The notes under the pieces: generated by a model | What the model saw: the letters and a program-made list of their open reading frames with translations, nothing else | Database searches by the model: none | What the model was told of the DNA's origin: nothing | Shown here: positions 10,212-25,200 of the stretch, in pieces | How the letters are laid out: every line of letters begins with the position of its first letter | Numbering within the stretch: position 1 is the first letter of the stretch | Source of the DNA: Elmis aenea | Lineage: Eukaryota; Arthropoda; Insecta; Coleoptera; Elmidae | Length of the DNA: 64,000 nt | Direction of reading: 5' to 3' | Assembly (NCBI GenBank): GCA_947652605.1 | Contig: OX393578.1 | Coordinates: 60,333,415 to 60,397,414 of the forward strand | Program-made: the position numbers and the translations under genes

Positions 10212-13200
10212 CTAGGAGGAAAAATGTTAGTTACAGGAAAAAATACGAATGTTGTTTTATAAGTCTTGCATTGCCTTCATTTTGTATGTAAAATCGTAAG
10301 CTAAATAGCGGTCAATAATTCAGTGAAAACTGGACTTGGCTAGCGCAAATATTTTGAGAGATACAAGCGCTGAAAAATCCTGAAAAAATTTTCAGGATTT
10401 TTGAACAGCGATATCTTTTAAGTTGATAAGGCTGGGGCTTTGAAATTTTCAGGGATTTTTGCTTATAGTATGGGTTGTCTATTTTCAATAGTTTAGTGAC
10501 GTGAAAAAATGGCGTACGCCAAAAAACAAAAGAAACGCGATACATTGTGATTTATGTAAAATGTGGGAACTCGGTAATTTTTTGAAACTTCTAAGGTATT
10601 CGTATATTTTGTAGCTTCCAAATTGTTTTTTGGGCAATCAAAGATGCCCCATTGAAAAAATTAAAATTAGCTATGCAAGAAGACATAAAGCAACTTTTGT
10701 GCGTTGTGTATCCGACTTACACTTTGTTGGGACGAGGATGGTTGTGTAGTCGTGGGGGGTGATAAACTGTTTTCTATTCCTTCTGTTGCATGATTGGAAT
10801 TATTGTCGTCGGAGTGTTTTCGGGCCTCTGTAACGTAATTGTTATTGGAGCTATAAATTATACTAGGATACGTCTTACCCAGCAACAATTTTTCCATTTT
10901 AGCACGTTCTGCTGCTACCAATTCATTAGCTTTAGTTTCTGCCGCAGCGACTGCTTTTTGTAACTCTATAACCGCTTGTCTTTTGACGTCATTCACCGCC
11001 TCTTCTGCTCTGCGTCGTACTTCTGCAACTCGATCTTCGGTTTGTCGTATGGCTTGCATCATAATATCGTTCGCAGCTTTTTTCAAATCGACGCCAACGT
11101 CCTGCTTTCTCAACCAGTCGTTAGTTATTTCCTGGCAGTTACGTTGCTGCAATATGGTTAGAGCTCTTTTTGTCTTTTCCACCATGGAGAGGATACAATT
11201 AAGCATCACGTGGATGTTCCGCCATTCCTCGTCTCCTCTGTTGCTCGATCGGTTATTTTCGAGGGTTACGCCCTCGTCGGATCTGTGCTGATTGTTGTAC
11301 AAGTGCCCGTGTTGGGAATATTCAAAAACGTGTGGATTTGGTACCGCTGATGTCATGTTGGGAAGCAGCAGGTTTTGGTGGGGAAAAAAAGCGCTCTGCG
11401 AAGTAAGCGGGCGTTTTACTGGTAGGTAATCTTGAGTTTCTTGCTGGGATTGACCGTTGACTCCATTTTCGTATATGCTAAAGGAAATTAATACTTTGAT
11501 GAACCGTAAAATGTGATTTACTTGACATAACTTTGAGGAACATTAAAGTCAAACTAATGGACGATGAAAAAGCCATTGGCAATTCATGAAAATTTGTGTC
11601 CATTACAGGCTAAGTCGAAAACTATTTATTCCATCCTCAAATACTAACGGAGGGTCACGATATGTGGTCGCTAGAATCTGATCAAGGCTATGTTTATTGC
11701 ATCAAGGGCATCAAAACCAAATGTTTTGCAGAGTTATACGTGCCACTGGCCATTTCCCTCGGAAAAATAGGGGGGAAATGAAACGTTGAATAATTAAGGT
11801 AATTTTTGCGATCGCGTTGGCCATGAAATCTTCAGGGACAAAATCTAAATTGATCTATTTACCAATTCATGCATCCCTTGCAAGTAAAATGGTGCAAAGT
11901 TTTTGAAAAAATCTTAAACAGTTCCGGAGAAAAACGCGAAAAACGAGCCCTTGTGAAAACAGTTTCCCCTTTGTTAAACGCCTATGCAAGTCGCATAGAT
12001 TTAGTTATAAAACTTCTCATATCTTGGCGCTTTTGCAGGGGTTTCGTTTTTGACGTTTTTCTTCGGAACCGTTTAAGATTTTTTCAAAAACTTTGCACCA
12101 TTTTACTTGCAAAGGATGCGCGGATTGGTAAATAGAAGAATTTCGATTTTATCTCTGACGGTTTCATGTCCAACGCGATCGCAAAAACTACCTTTATTAT
12201 TCAACTTTGTAGCTTTTTCCCTATTTTTCCGGGGTAAATGGCCAGTGGAACGTATAACTCTGCAAAACATTTAGTTTTGATGTTCTTGATGCAATAAACA
12301 CAGCCTTGATGAGATTTTAGGGACAACATATCGTGACAAGGGGTAAGTTTTCTCAAATAAAAAAAAATTATTCGTCCGTACATGCGAATAACAGCAACCA
12401 GTTTTTGAAACATTGATTATGGAGCCCCTCTTTGATTGGGATTCAAGGCGCTACTTAAAAACGCACGTAAATGGAAATGTTATTAACGTTATTATATCTG
12501 AAAAGCGCGACTGTAGATTGCATATTGAAGGAAAAACCAATTTCTGACTTAACTAAAAATAAGCTTGGAAACAGGTTACGGAGAAATTGATTAACATGAC
12601 ATAAACAAGCATAAATTAACATTTTCGTCCTAAAATTTCAAAAGTTCACGTCAGTGTTGTAATTAAAAGGCAAGGAATGCTGTGTAAGTGACGTGTGGGG
12701 GTGGGGTAAGTAAAAAGCACGCTGTTCCCACCAGATGGCACCAGAGGCGCCGCGTGCACCCGGCGACCAGAAAGAAACCATTATTCATTTTAATAAAACG
12801 GTCGCATGCAGACTATTGAATATAGTAGATCGACCCCAGAATTCAGAAACTGAGAAATACTAATATTTTATTCTCATGCAATGTTGTTACTCCGTCCAAA
12901 TTATCTCGACAAATAATTAAATATCGCTTATTACCTGTCTGAGGCGCGTCGTTTAACTCCTGTTACCATCTGAGGCTCGTTCGACAGAAAAATTTCGGAC
13001 GCCTCGGTCGGTGAATGTGCTGCGTCCAGAATCATGTGCTCATGCGTTCGTATGTACTGCAGAGGAGACTGTAAAAAATTGTCACCAAATTTAAAACTTA
13101 TTTTTCACTTCTAAACCACTACAAACCCTAACAAGTTTTTTATATTATTGCAATATCAGAAAAAGTAATAGACAAAGTGTAGTCTTTTTTCACAAAACTA

Positions 13201-16200
13201 AATTAGTTGATTAATTAATTACATAGGGAAGAGCGGGGATGAAAGTAACACGGGTAGGTTGTAACAGTGCCTATAGTTTCTTTAATTTTTGTTATATGTC
13301 GCCCTAAGCGCTTGTGCAATGTTCATTAACATCCACCTTCCTACCTACATTACTAGTTTTCATCAGTCATAGAGCTTTGTTTTGCAAGCCTATTTTCCGC
13401 CTAAAAGTTAACGCGTTGTGTCACCGGTCGAGTGACTTTTGGGCGATCTCAAAAAGAGGAACAAAAAGGTATTTAGCTTATTATGTTCTAAATTTTGTTG
13501 GCTATTGGTGGATGCAATACAATTTGACGTTGGAATCGTGGTTAATTGTGGATTCCCTCCAGTTTGTTTTGTGTACACTTGGTGTCAAAAGTAACAGTGT
13601 TACAACCAACCCCAATCAATGTCTTCACTTGCAAATGGTCACTCTTAGCACATAATTGGTAGTTTTCTTCGTAGATGAGAACATGCAAAACTTGGGGGAT
13701 TAATTTTCCATCAGATGTAGCAGTTTAAAATGATGCCCAAAAATAACAGCGCAAGCTACCAAAATAATATAAGAAGACCAGGTTGATGAGGAACAATTGA
13801 ACTATAGAAAATTCGTGTGTTGGACAAAAAATCTTGCGCCAACAATGTATCGATAAGCGATAACGCGTCGAAAATTAATCCTAAACTGTAAATTATTTGG
13901 AATAGAGATAATAATGCGTATTCTTCTGCTAGTAGTTCAAACCGGAACCGAACAAAAGACAGACGACGCTATTTAAACAACGGAACAAAAGACAGACGAT
14001 GCGATTTTTTCATTTAGCATTAAGAATTTCAAATTAACAGAAAAACTCCTCAACAAAGCGTTATTTGAGATATTTATAGCATGCGCCTTTTACGAGGTAG
14101 ATTTCATTGTACGTATACATAAAACAGTCGATTTGCATTTGTTAGTTTAAAATTTTTCAAATGCAAATTCCGGTATTATTTTAAAACACGGTTGATTGCC
14201 GAGCGTATACATTAAAACTGTCACTTAAAATAATACTAAAACAGTGCCGATACAAAATAAATTTATGCAGATTTCCAAAGAAAACAGATAAATCAGAAAC
14301 TCAATAAGAGAATCAGTGCAGTGGAAATACAAATCAAAAAATAATTGTAAAAGTTTCTCTCGATTCTTAAATTTTACGGCTTCTTGAGTTTTATTATTGT
14401 TTCCGATTTCTTTGTTGTAACATGTGTATTTTACAATTTATGAATAATTAGACATGCGCGTTGATGCTTTTATTACCTGCTTGTTCGCTCTTGATAGGGC
14501 ATGGATCTCGCGCTGTAGTATGGGCAAATGCGCCCTTAAGAACGGCAGGACGAAGGGTCGAAGAGGAAAATTGGTTACTTCTTGCAGAGAGTGATGGAAT
14601 TCTTCTATACTTAAATTGGAACTCTGGAATAAGGCACAGAATTTCGTTAAAGAATTAATTTTCGGTGCGGGATTTAGACTTACCACTAAACTTAACACCA
14701 AACTTCGTACTCTATCTCCTACGTCCGTGCTTATATCGTTCCCAAACAGCACCAAGGTGCTCAGGAACCTCTTAACTTTCACCAAGGGTCTTGTGATGCA
14801 AGATGCGAAACCACCGTGTGCATATTGTTGCGCCGGATTCGACTCCAGACTTACGGAGAGTGCGGCTGCAGCAGGAAGTGGTGGAGTAATGCTGTCTGTT
14901 GAACAATTGTTGATAGGGGATGTGCTTCCGTTAGTTGGTTGTTGAGCTGGTGACGACTGTGTGGGTGATACGGGTGGCGCCTGGTTTAAGCGGGAACCTT
15001 CGGGCGAATCAGGTGTTTTACAACGTTCTTTGACTGTTGCTGTAAATAAAAAATATCGACTTAACAAACATGAAAAAAGTGTCCTTAAAAGTCGCTACTA
15101 CTTTTTAGGAGTCCGACTTTTGACAAAATTAATTTTTGACACGCAAAAATTAATATGGCATGGTTTGATTAATTCTAAACCGATGCAATTCCAAGAAACT
15201 TGTTGTTTCTTGGTTAAATTGTTTCAGGATAACCTTGCAAATAAGCTTCGCATTCATTTTTAACTTTTCTGGTACCAATTTGATAACGTTGTTTCATATC
15301 ATGCTACATGTCGAAAGGAACCGTTATTTTGTAGTTAAAAAATGATAAATTAAACGACTTTTCTACCAAAGCATCTACTTTTGATTGCTCAAGAGGTAGG
15401 GGGAGACCGGAGATGAAAGTAACACGAGTAGGTTGTAACAGTGCCTATAGTTTCTTTAATTTTTGTCATATGTCGTCCTTGGCGCTTAAGCAATGTTCAT
15501 TTACATCCACCTTCCTACCTACTTTGCTAGTTTTCATCTGACAGAGGTTAAGTTTTTGCCAGTCAGGGTCTCTATTTTCCGTCTAAAAGTTAATTCGTTG
15601 TATCACCGGCCGAGTGACTTTTAGGAAATCTCTAAAACAGGAACAAAAAGGTACCTAGATTATTATGTTCCAAATTTTGTTGGCTATTGGTGGATGCAAT
15701 ACAATTTGACGTTGAAATCGTGGTTAATTGGAGATTCCCTGCAATTTTTTCTGTGTACACTTGGGGTCTAAAGTAACAGTGTTACAACCAACGAACCAAC
15801 CCCAATCAATGTTTTCACCTGCAAATGTTCACTCTTAGCACATAATTGGTGGTTTTCTTCGTAGATGAGAACTTGTCAGATTAATTTGCCAATTTGTTGT
15901 ATCTTTTTGTTTCACATTTTTGAATATTGATAATCTTCACTTATTATGCTGTTTCTTCGTTGCTTTTGCCGACAGCTAGGATGGCAGTATCGTCAGCAAA
16001 AGTAGCTACTGTGTTGTTTTCTAGTACTGGAAGATCACAAGTAAACAGTAGCTAAAGGACTGGACCCAAGACACTACCCTGTGGCACTCCGGCTTTAATT
16101 TCTTTGAGATTAGAGTAGACATCTTCTTGCTTGGTCTCGTTGATAAATAAGACATTAGAACTTATGTGTATTGTTTGGGAAGGATATGTTTAAATTTATA

Positions 16201-19200
16201 ATTCAGTCCTTCGTGCCAAACCCCATCAAATGCTTGCGCCACATCCAGCAATACTGCGGAACAAACTCTTTCCTCCTCTAATGCTCTTTCAATGATATTA
16301 GTTATCCCATGGACTTGGTTAACTGTGGAGTGTGAATGTCTGAATCCAAATTGGGGATTTGGGATCAGAGCAGTTTCTCGAAAAGTTTAGACATGATAGG
16401 TAACAGTGAAATCGGTCTATAGGATGTGGTTTCGTGTGTAATAAAATAAGTTAGTAAAAATTAATCCCATGTCCTGCAAGTCGAACGCCTTTTCAAATAG
16501 TGGATTTTAAACATTTGAACAATGGTAATTGCCCTAGCGATTTTCAAATTGAAAAATTTCGTAGTAACAATTCTATGATCCTTAAAAAGTTTTTAGCAGA
16601 GAGGGTAATGACTAATGAAGTAAAAATAAATCCTATAGGTTGTGCAAACTTAAACATATTTCTAATAATAAATTCTTATCACCTTTGCCATTATTAAATT
16701 CTCTAGCAATTTTTAGCGTGTTAATTTATTTGGTAACCATTAAATAACGATTTGAATTTTTGTAGTAATCAGGATAATTTGTAAATGGTTTTGTTTTCTG
16801 TTTTGTATTGTTTTTATTTAAAAATAAAGGCTTACGGTGCAGTGTTTTAAATGAAAGGGAACCCAGTTCTTCCACCTTCTCTTAAATTTATGAGCTCCAT
16901 ATATTATGCAGATGAGTAGGACATTAATTAACTCTGAGTTAATATATGTTGCTAATATTTAAGTTATGAGCAGGCAATAAAATCGGGCCGTGTCAATAAA
17001 CGGCTACAACAAATTGGTTTAATAAGAAAGGATAGTTCTAAATAACGCGGTAATCGAATCCGGTAACCCTTACGCTTGTCATAGAAATCAGAACCGGGTG
17101 ACGCTAATAAATTTACCTTTCACCAACAGCGAAAAACAATCAAAACTATGCACAATACAGACAAAGCAATCTATCACAAAAAACAATTGTGCTCCAAGCG
17201 CCATCTGTTGTCAACTTTTGTTTTAATTACGGAAACAAAGACCTTAAGAAATGCAGCCAGCTTGATATAAAAGACAGATGGTCTTATAGAGGATTCAGGA
17301 AGCTCAAGTTTTGAACGGGAGTGTGTGTTACAACAGCAGATATATCTTTTCTTTGATTGCATAAGTTTTCTGCATATATTTGACGTTTCGAGATGTGCCT
17401 TCATGAAGTTCGGGTCGAATTTCGAAGTAAATTTTTAAATTAGTTTTCCGGATGTGTGTCGAGTCTATTGTATTTTATGTTCGGGTTTCGTTTAATTGCA
17501 AATTAAATGTTCTGATTGCATACGTATATTTTGCGGTATAGGTGTCAATAACAGGCGACATATCGGCTATCGAAGCAGAGGTGATTGTTTGACCGCCACA
17601 CCCCCATTGTGCAGCGGTCGCGCTTCGAATTAACGAGTCAAATGCACCCGTGTACACTATAATCTTTTACCACATACCCGTCTAACCCCGGCAATATTAA
17701 AACCTCTCTGATATAATGTAGGTATTAGCGGAAGTAGATCACATCCGAACCTTACATCACCCTCTTCCAAAAAGAAATTAGCACAAATTGAGATTCTCGA
17801 GAGCCATAAAGTAAAAAAGTTACAGGTTGGTGCGCAAAAACTGAACACTCAGTATAGTTAAAATTAATTTTAAGTTATGCAGCTGGTGATCGCGAACAAC
17901 TTTTGTCCAAAGCATATTTTTGTATCTCTACCAATAACAGAGCCACGGAGTAACTTGTTTAGACCGGACTCAAAATGTAACATTTGTGACAATTGTTTTA
18001 GTAATAACTTGAAAACGGTCAAGTTTACGTACACAACACCTTTTACATTTTTGATAGAGAATTTGGTTTGAAATCCAATTACCGCAAAATAATATACAGG
18101 GTGTTCCATAAAAAATTAAATTTGCAACCGAATTAATGCAAAATTCACCGGCTGTTCTGTTTAAAGTAGATAACAACATTACGTGTTGGTGCGTAAAAAC
18201 TGAACAACTTTTCTCCAAAGCTTATTTTTGTATCTCTTCCAATAAGAGCGATACGGAATAATTTGTATAGACCTGAACTGCAAAATGTAACATTTGTGGC
18301 GATTGTTTTAGTAATACCTCAAAAACGATCAAGTTTACGTACACAATACCTTGTACATTTTTGATAGAGAATTTGGTTTGAAATCCAATTAACGCAAAAT
18401 ATACAGGGTGTTCCATGAAAAATTAAGTTTGCAACCGAATTAATGCAAAATTCACCGGCTGCTCTGTTTAAAGTAGGTAACAATATTACATGTTGGTGCG
18501 TAAAAACTAAACACTCAGTATAGTTAAAATTAATTTTAAGTTATGCAGCCAGTGATCGTGAACAACTTTTGTCGACAGTATATTTATGTATCTCTACCAG
18601 TAACAGAGTTATGGAATAATTTGTATAGACCTGGACTCAAAATGTAACATTTGTGACAACTGTTTTAGTAATAACTCGAAAACGGTTGAGTTTACGTACA
18701 AAACATCTTATACATTTTTGAAAGAGAATTTAGTTTAAAATCGAATTACCGCAAAATATACAGGGTGTTCCATATAAAGTAAAAAAGTTCTAGATCAAAA
18801 TTTTTCAATTTTTCCTCGAAAAAAGTGCAATTTTTCATGAAATTTATCTCACTACGTGTTGTTTGGGGTGTATAATATACCGTGTGTGCGAAGTTTCAGC
18901 CAACATATAACATTAGAATGTAAATACTTGGCAATTTTTATAAGTCAACCAAAAAATTTAACAAAAATCGTTCACCAACAATAGCAAGACAACTTTTTTG
19001 TTACTGTTTCTAAGAGAAATTCCTCTCCATCCGAATTACATACATGCGCCATTGTATTATCCTACAAGTCGCGATTAGGGCTCCCTTCTACCCGAATCTA
19101 AAACGATGTATGCACACGCTGCATGCGAATTTTTGGTGGCGGAAATTAGAGGTGTTAAAGTATTTAACAAATTGGTTTGTTAGGATCGTGATCTATACGG

Positions 19201-22200
19201 CTTCTGTTGTGTAACAGGCTATCTGCAACCCGCAGTGCTATGCGGAGTAAAGTTAAGCCAAGCTAACCTGCCCCTGGGACGTGTCTTATCTGCGTCTGCC
19301 GACCACCGGACTGCCAGCTTCAGCACTCACCAGTGGCGTATCTACTGAAATATGGGCTGGCGTGGGTTGCGAGAAAATAAAACAAACAAGTTAATGCAAC
19401 AAACACGATAAATCCCAGCAGAAAGATAAGCACATCGCAAGCTTTCTCCTACTTGTACGTAAACTCGTGTATTATGATGGATTCAGCATGTAAAGGAATA
19501 AATTTGCGTATTATTTAAAGGAAAATAATATTTGGTCGTTCCTTAAGAGCTTTGTTGCAAAAAAACAGTAATTTTCTGAAGCAGAATAAAAAAATTGAAG
19601 CGAAAATCGAAATACTCGAATTGAGGATGAGTAGTAGCCGCCGTCTTGTTACTGCATTCGCTTTCATCCAAAATAAAGCCAGAAAAGTACCTTTTTTACT
19701 TTGCACTTTAAATAAAAATCACAAAAACTTCATCCAGTAATGCCTCGATTCATTTTACAATTTGCAAGGAGGAAGAAGATTAATCCTGATGATACCTGAC
19801 TCACTTTTTGCCAAGAAATCGACTAAATTTCACTTCATTTCATATGTTTCAAACCTAAATTATATCATGCAACACCTAATTGTATTACAAATGCCAAAAA
19901 TTTTCTGTTAATGTAATGTTTTTTCTATCTTAGGGACTATTTTATTTTGGATAAAGGCAAAATTGTTATCTTTAGGGGTGAAAACGGTATACTTATTTTA
20001 GTTTTGCGACTTTTTTCCATATTTTCATTAAGGAATTAGGTTCCTAAATTGTTAAATTGCAATTTAAAAAATGATTCCGTCTTTTCTGATCATTTTAATT
20101 GGTCAATCCTGACCTATTAATCGATTCTGGGATGAGATTTGTTTGGTAAAAGCTTGAGCATACTTTTCTTCGAGTCCACACCTAAAATTATAATCCACTT
20201 TGGACTGTACAGATATCAATTTTGTAGTTTTCTTGCACATTTATCTAAAATTGAAGCAAATTTCTTCGAATAACAATAGTTTTGGGCCATATTAAGGTAA
20301 AAAAATTAGTAGATTATTACTTTATGACTAAAAAATTGTATGTAACAATTTTTGTTGTTACTTTTAAGAGCATTTCGAATGATTTCTACTCAAATTTAAC
20401 ACTTTTGTGGTAGAAATATGCTCGCAAAATTTCTGTTTGAAAATCGCGCAGCTAAAACCTTTTTGCAAGTACGCCGATGTGTTCAGTACCCCTCATGTTA
20501 GCAATCACACAGCCTCTGTGATATCAGCTCTTTGCAGTGTGGACCTTGCCGCTTTCAACGTCAGTTTTTAGGTGATGACATTACATTCTAACATCTAGCT
20601 GGCGGATTTAAGTTTTCGCATTACGATTAGGACTATTTTGTAAGTTTAATTCGCCTAGATTAAAATTTCATTTCAAACACTCTATGAAATTCGTTCCAAA
20701 TTAATGTTTGCCGTGGTGTGACGGGTTGTGCCTGCAGTTTATTCTGAACTGCATGTTCAAAATTATTTTTTTAGATAGCTGGGCGGTAGTGCTGAAGAAG
20801 TTTTCCTTATTTTTATCAATATTTTGAGCAATTTTCAAAGTTTCTACAAGTATTTTTCCGTATAATACACTTGAAAAACTTTTGGAAACACCTAGGTAAT
20901 GCTTTTTCAATAATAATTGTATCAAAGATGTACAATATATATAAAATAATACATAGGGTGTTTCTTACGCCTGTTGCTGTCAATATTTTCCTGTCCTCTT
21001 TGTGTCAATATTTCCATAAAATCTGGAGTAAATCAAAAATGATTGATTGGAGGACAAAAAACTTTTTTCTTCTTAATCGGTTCCTCTTGTAACTTTCGGT
21101 GTCGAGGTATGCTTTTCTATTTCTGTATTATGTTCCTCCACTGCTTCCTATTATTATAGCTAATTAAGGCACATCTCTCCAGCTGACTCCTTTTTCTTCT
21201 AGTCTTTGCCCAACTTCTCTTTCCCATTTTATGCTTGGTCCTCTATTTCTTTTTCCCTTCATCTTCGTTTTCCATTCTATTTTCGCGTACTTTCTGGCAT
21301 GCCTAGTAGATGTCCAAGCCATCTTAACTGATTCGTCTCCATCTTTTTCTTGATATCTGTTACTCCTAGATTGTTTCGAAATTAATATTCATATTGTATC
21401 TACTTAATGTATCTACCCATACGACTAGATTAAACTGCAAGTCCTTTTCGATTTTAGCCAATAGCACCACATCATCTGCAAAGGCTAATTCTGACATTGG
21501 TTTTATTTTATTCCAACCCCAGTACGCTTTCTTTGTGTTTTGCTTACATTTTTCAATTATTTTATCCATAAGAATTATAAAGAGCAGTGGACTTAATGTG
21601 CCTTCTTGTCTTGCTCCCACTGTTGTTATAAATTCCTGGGAACTGCTGTTATGGGTTCGCACATAATTTCTACTACTCTTACATAAACTCTTGATGGCGT
21701 TTAATAATCCTTCTCTCACTCTACTTTGTTTCAATATCTTCCAGATCTTTTCCCTTGGCACTCTATCGAAGACTTTAGACAGATCGGTAAAGCACAAGGA
21801 CCCCATCTTTGAAAGTTCCATTGTTTTTTCACTTAACTGTCCTAACGTAAAAATTAGATCCTGCGTGCTTCTACCCGGTCTAAAGCCACATAGCGCCTCT
21901 TCCAAATTTCTTTCTAAATGTTTCCTTGTCTCTCCTCAAAAATTCTTTCATATAAGTTTTCCACTACCCTAACTAGAGATATGCCTCTATAGTTTTCGCA
22001 TTTTTACTAACGCCAGTCTTGAATGTAGGTAATATAATAGATACCTCCTAGTCCTTTGGAATATCTTTTTCCTGCCATGCTTTACTTACTATTCTTAGCA
22101 GCATTTACTTTTCATTTACTCCCACTAAATAAATTATTTCAGGTACACTCTGTAGTCTTAAATTGGCAGCAAAAATTTAAAAACCTTACCTCATTTTCTA

Positions 22201-25200
22201 TTAATAACATACACATTGTCAAAAACAGTGAGACAAAATAAGATTTTACTAAAAATAAACAATCCTTCAAACGTGAAAACCAGCAACTGCGTCAATTTGA
22301 CAATCGAATCGGTTAAAATTAGGCTTGGTATTAAGGGCAAAATAAAAAACAACAGTATTAATACTTTTTTCAATTACAGGCGCGATAAGGAGTTTTATTT
22401 TAACTACGTCCACCAGAGGTGTAAGTGACACTTCTTAAGAATGGGCGGGCCCTGCTATTGACAGATGTAAGAGATGTGTTGTATGCATACGACTCGGATA
22501 TTCCTGCGAATGTGTGACTTTAGCCAAGGTTCGGCTTCCTTTGGCGATCGAATTCTGCGATTTTCTGTGTAAAAAACGCTCGGAAATGACTGAACAACGT
22601 TTCAAAGAAATTAATTATTTGAAAAAGTATTTCTTTTAAGATTAAATTGAATAAATACAGCGAACAGGGCGGCAGGCACTTGAATACGCCGTAGGTAATT
22701 TAGATCACAGACAAAAATATAATAATTAATCTGTCAAAATCACACACGGGAACATCATAATATGAAAATCGTAGTAGCATATGAAACAAACATCGCAGTG
22801 CCACAAACAATAGCCGGCAGATCGGAGCTTTTTTGAAACAAAACACAAACGCACCGGTTATTCTGTACAAACCAGAACATCATATTATTTAAAACAATAC
22901 GATTTTACCTCGTCAAATTATTTAGACCGACGTGATAAGAGTTTAGTTGGGAATGCATGCATTTCGTGTATTGCAGCGTTGCATTGATTTAATAGACAGA
23001 CGTGGTAGATAATACATATGAAAATTTAGTTCATTCAGTGTTTGAGTATAGGCGCTTTACTTGAGCTCTACCCTCTCCCCATTATTATAACACGTGCTAC
23101 TGACGGTTTCTATCAGAGTGAAGCTTTGGATGACTGGATAGTTTCAGAAGCACAGGTTCATCATCTTTTATTTTTATATTGATTGGATTTTCTGGTGGAT
23201 TTAATCACACCACATTCAAAATTATACGTTTTCGATCTGTTTTAGAAGCGGCTGTGCTTTTACATTTTGTTTTAAATTATTAGGTTGTAAAATACTCCTA
23301 TTAGTACTAAGTAACATTTTTTGACTACTATTTGTGTGAAAGACGAGGGAAATATTGCTTATCTCAAAAACTACGAAGTGGATTAATTGGGGCAAAGTCA
23401 AAATGTTGCAAACAGTCAACTAAAGTGCATTATAAAATGTCCAAGATTCTATAATTGAACAAGAATGATTTTGGATACAAATATTTAAAAACAAAAAGTT
23501 TAATCTGTCCAAATTAACGAAGAACGCCGAAATTTTTCGGTTACATTTGCTCACGTTCAAAAATCGATAAATATTTTGAAAAACAAATCTTTAATATGCA
23601 TTTCGTATTTAGAAATTTTTGTAGCTATAAAACAATTACCATTCCAAAACTATTCCTTTCGTTTAAACTTAAAAAATTCTGGAAATCAAATTTGTAACCC
23701 CCAGAATGTAAAAAAGGCATTTTCAGTCTGCCTTTTCATGTGATATTTTTGTGTATATATTCATATGATAATTAACGAACAACCTCATTATTTTTTACAA
23801 CTTTTGGCTTTTATCAATAGTCAAAAAAATCTGGAAACGCAAATTCTTTGGAGCCAAGTGTTTCCAAAAATTTATTTACAGCTTATATTTACTGTAAAAA
23901 ATTCATGGAACTACAAAAGAACAACCTATGCGTTTTAAAATATTTTTTTATGTACCTAACTGGTTTTTAATCTAAACAATTTTAAAAATTAACATGGAAG
24001 TTGAAGATAAAAAAATATTTCTTGTTTTAACATGTAAAATGTATATGACATTCTATAACAATTGTTATTAAATCATTATAGTATATTACATAAAAGTTGT
24101 AAGAAGCGCATTACGCACGAGTGAAAAAGTTGCGCACGGAGCCGCGTAGAGGCGAGTGCGTAATTGCTTTACAACTCGTGTTATGTAGAATACTTTTTCT
24201 ACGATCACATAATACCTACGATTTTAACGGTTTTTTGTCTAGTAAACACATGTTATTACGTTGTCTTGTCAATTTTGACGTAAGCCTCCTTTGGCAATTC
24301 TAGAAAAGTGTGCGTTTTGCTTTCCGTGCGTTATAACTCACTTACTACGCATTCAGGAAGTGTTTGACGTGAGTTTTTTTTTTTGTAAAAAGCAACATCA
24401 GTATCACGATTCTCGCCATATTACCGACGAATTTGAAATTTTTTCTTGACATTTTTTCCTTTAAAAAAAATTGTAAACAAAAAATTTTTGGCCTTTATAG
24501 TTTTGAAAAACATCACCATGTACAATGTTTGGACTGTTAAACAATTACCGATTGAATCTAAACTGTTTTTGGTTAATATTCGCTTACGTTCAAAACTATA
24601 TCGTTAAGTTTTGACCCTGTTCCAGTTTTTCAAAAATAAAGTAAGGCCATAAAAGCAGCGCAGTAAACGAAGCGGAAGAATGATATTGATTACATTAAAA
24701 ATGTAATAATGAACACGTTGAGACAGTCTCCATTACCATTGGACACACATGGTGTCACTGCACATCCAGATCCGTCAGCTGGACAGAGATATTGCTGGCA
24801 TATGCAAGATATTCGCAATAAGACCATCTCAAGTTATTCAGTTCTATTATGGGTTTTATTCGCAAAAGTTTTTTTTATTCGTTAATATTGGATTTAAACA
24901 AAATACAAGTTGTTACACGCGGAATTTGATGATTATTTGCATATTCTTCTAGAAAAAGCAAAGCTTGCAGAGACTGGTGTTTTATTTTGTAGTTATGAAT
25001 ATTTAAAAAAGTTCTACTAAGAATTTTTTAAGATAATAGTCTTCATTTAATCTAACCATCTACCGGAGGACCTTCCTCTGGATCTGGAACGTTGTTTATC
25101 AGGATGTCCGTTTGCTATCTCCAATATATTGTTATAATTGCTGCTGTACTGTTACACAAAAGCGTAGAGTTATTTTAAAATCATTTTACACATTTAAGCT

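Noticed and set aside
10976..11291. Plus-strand frames of 61 and 102 codons
   Set aside because: Antisense shadows of nervy exon 5, which has family domains and valid splice sites on the minus strand.
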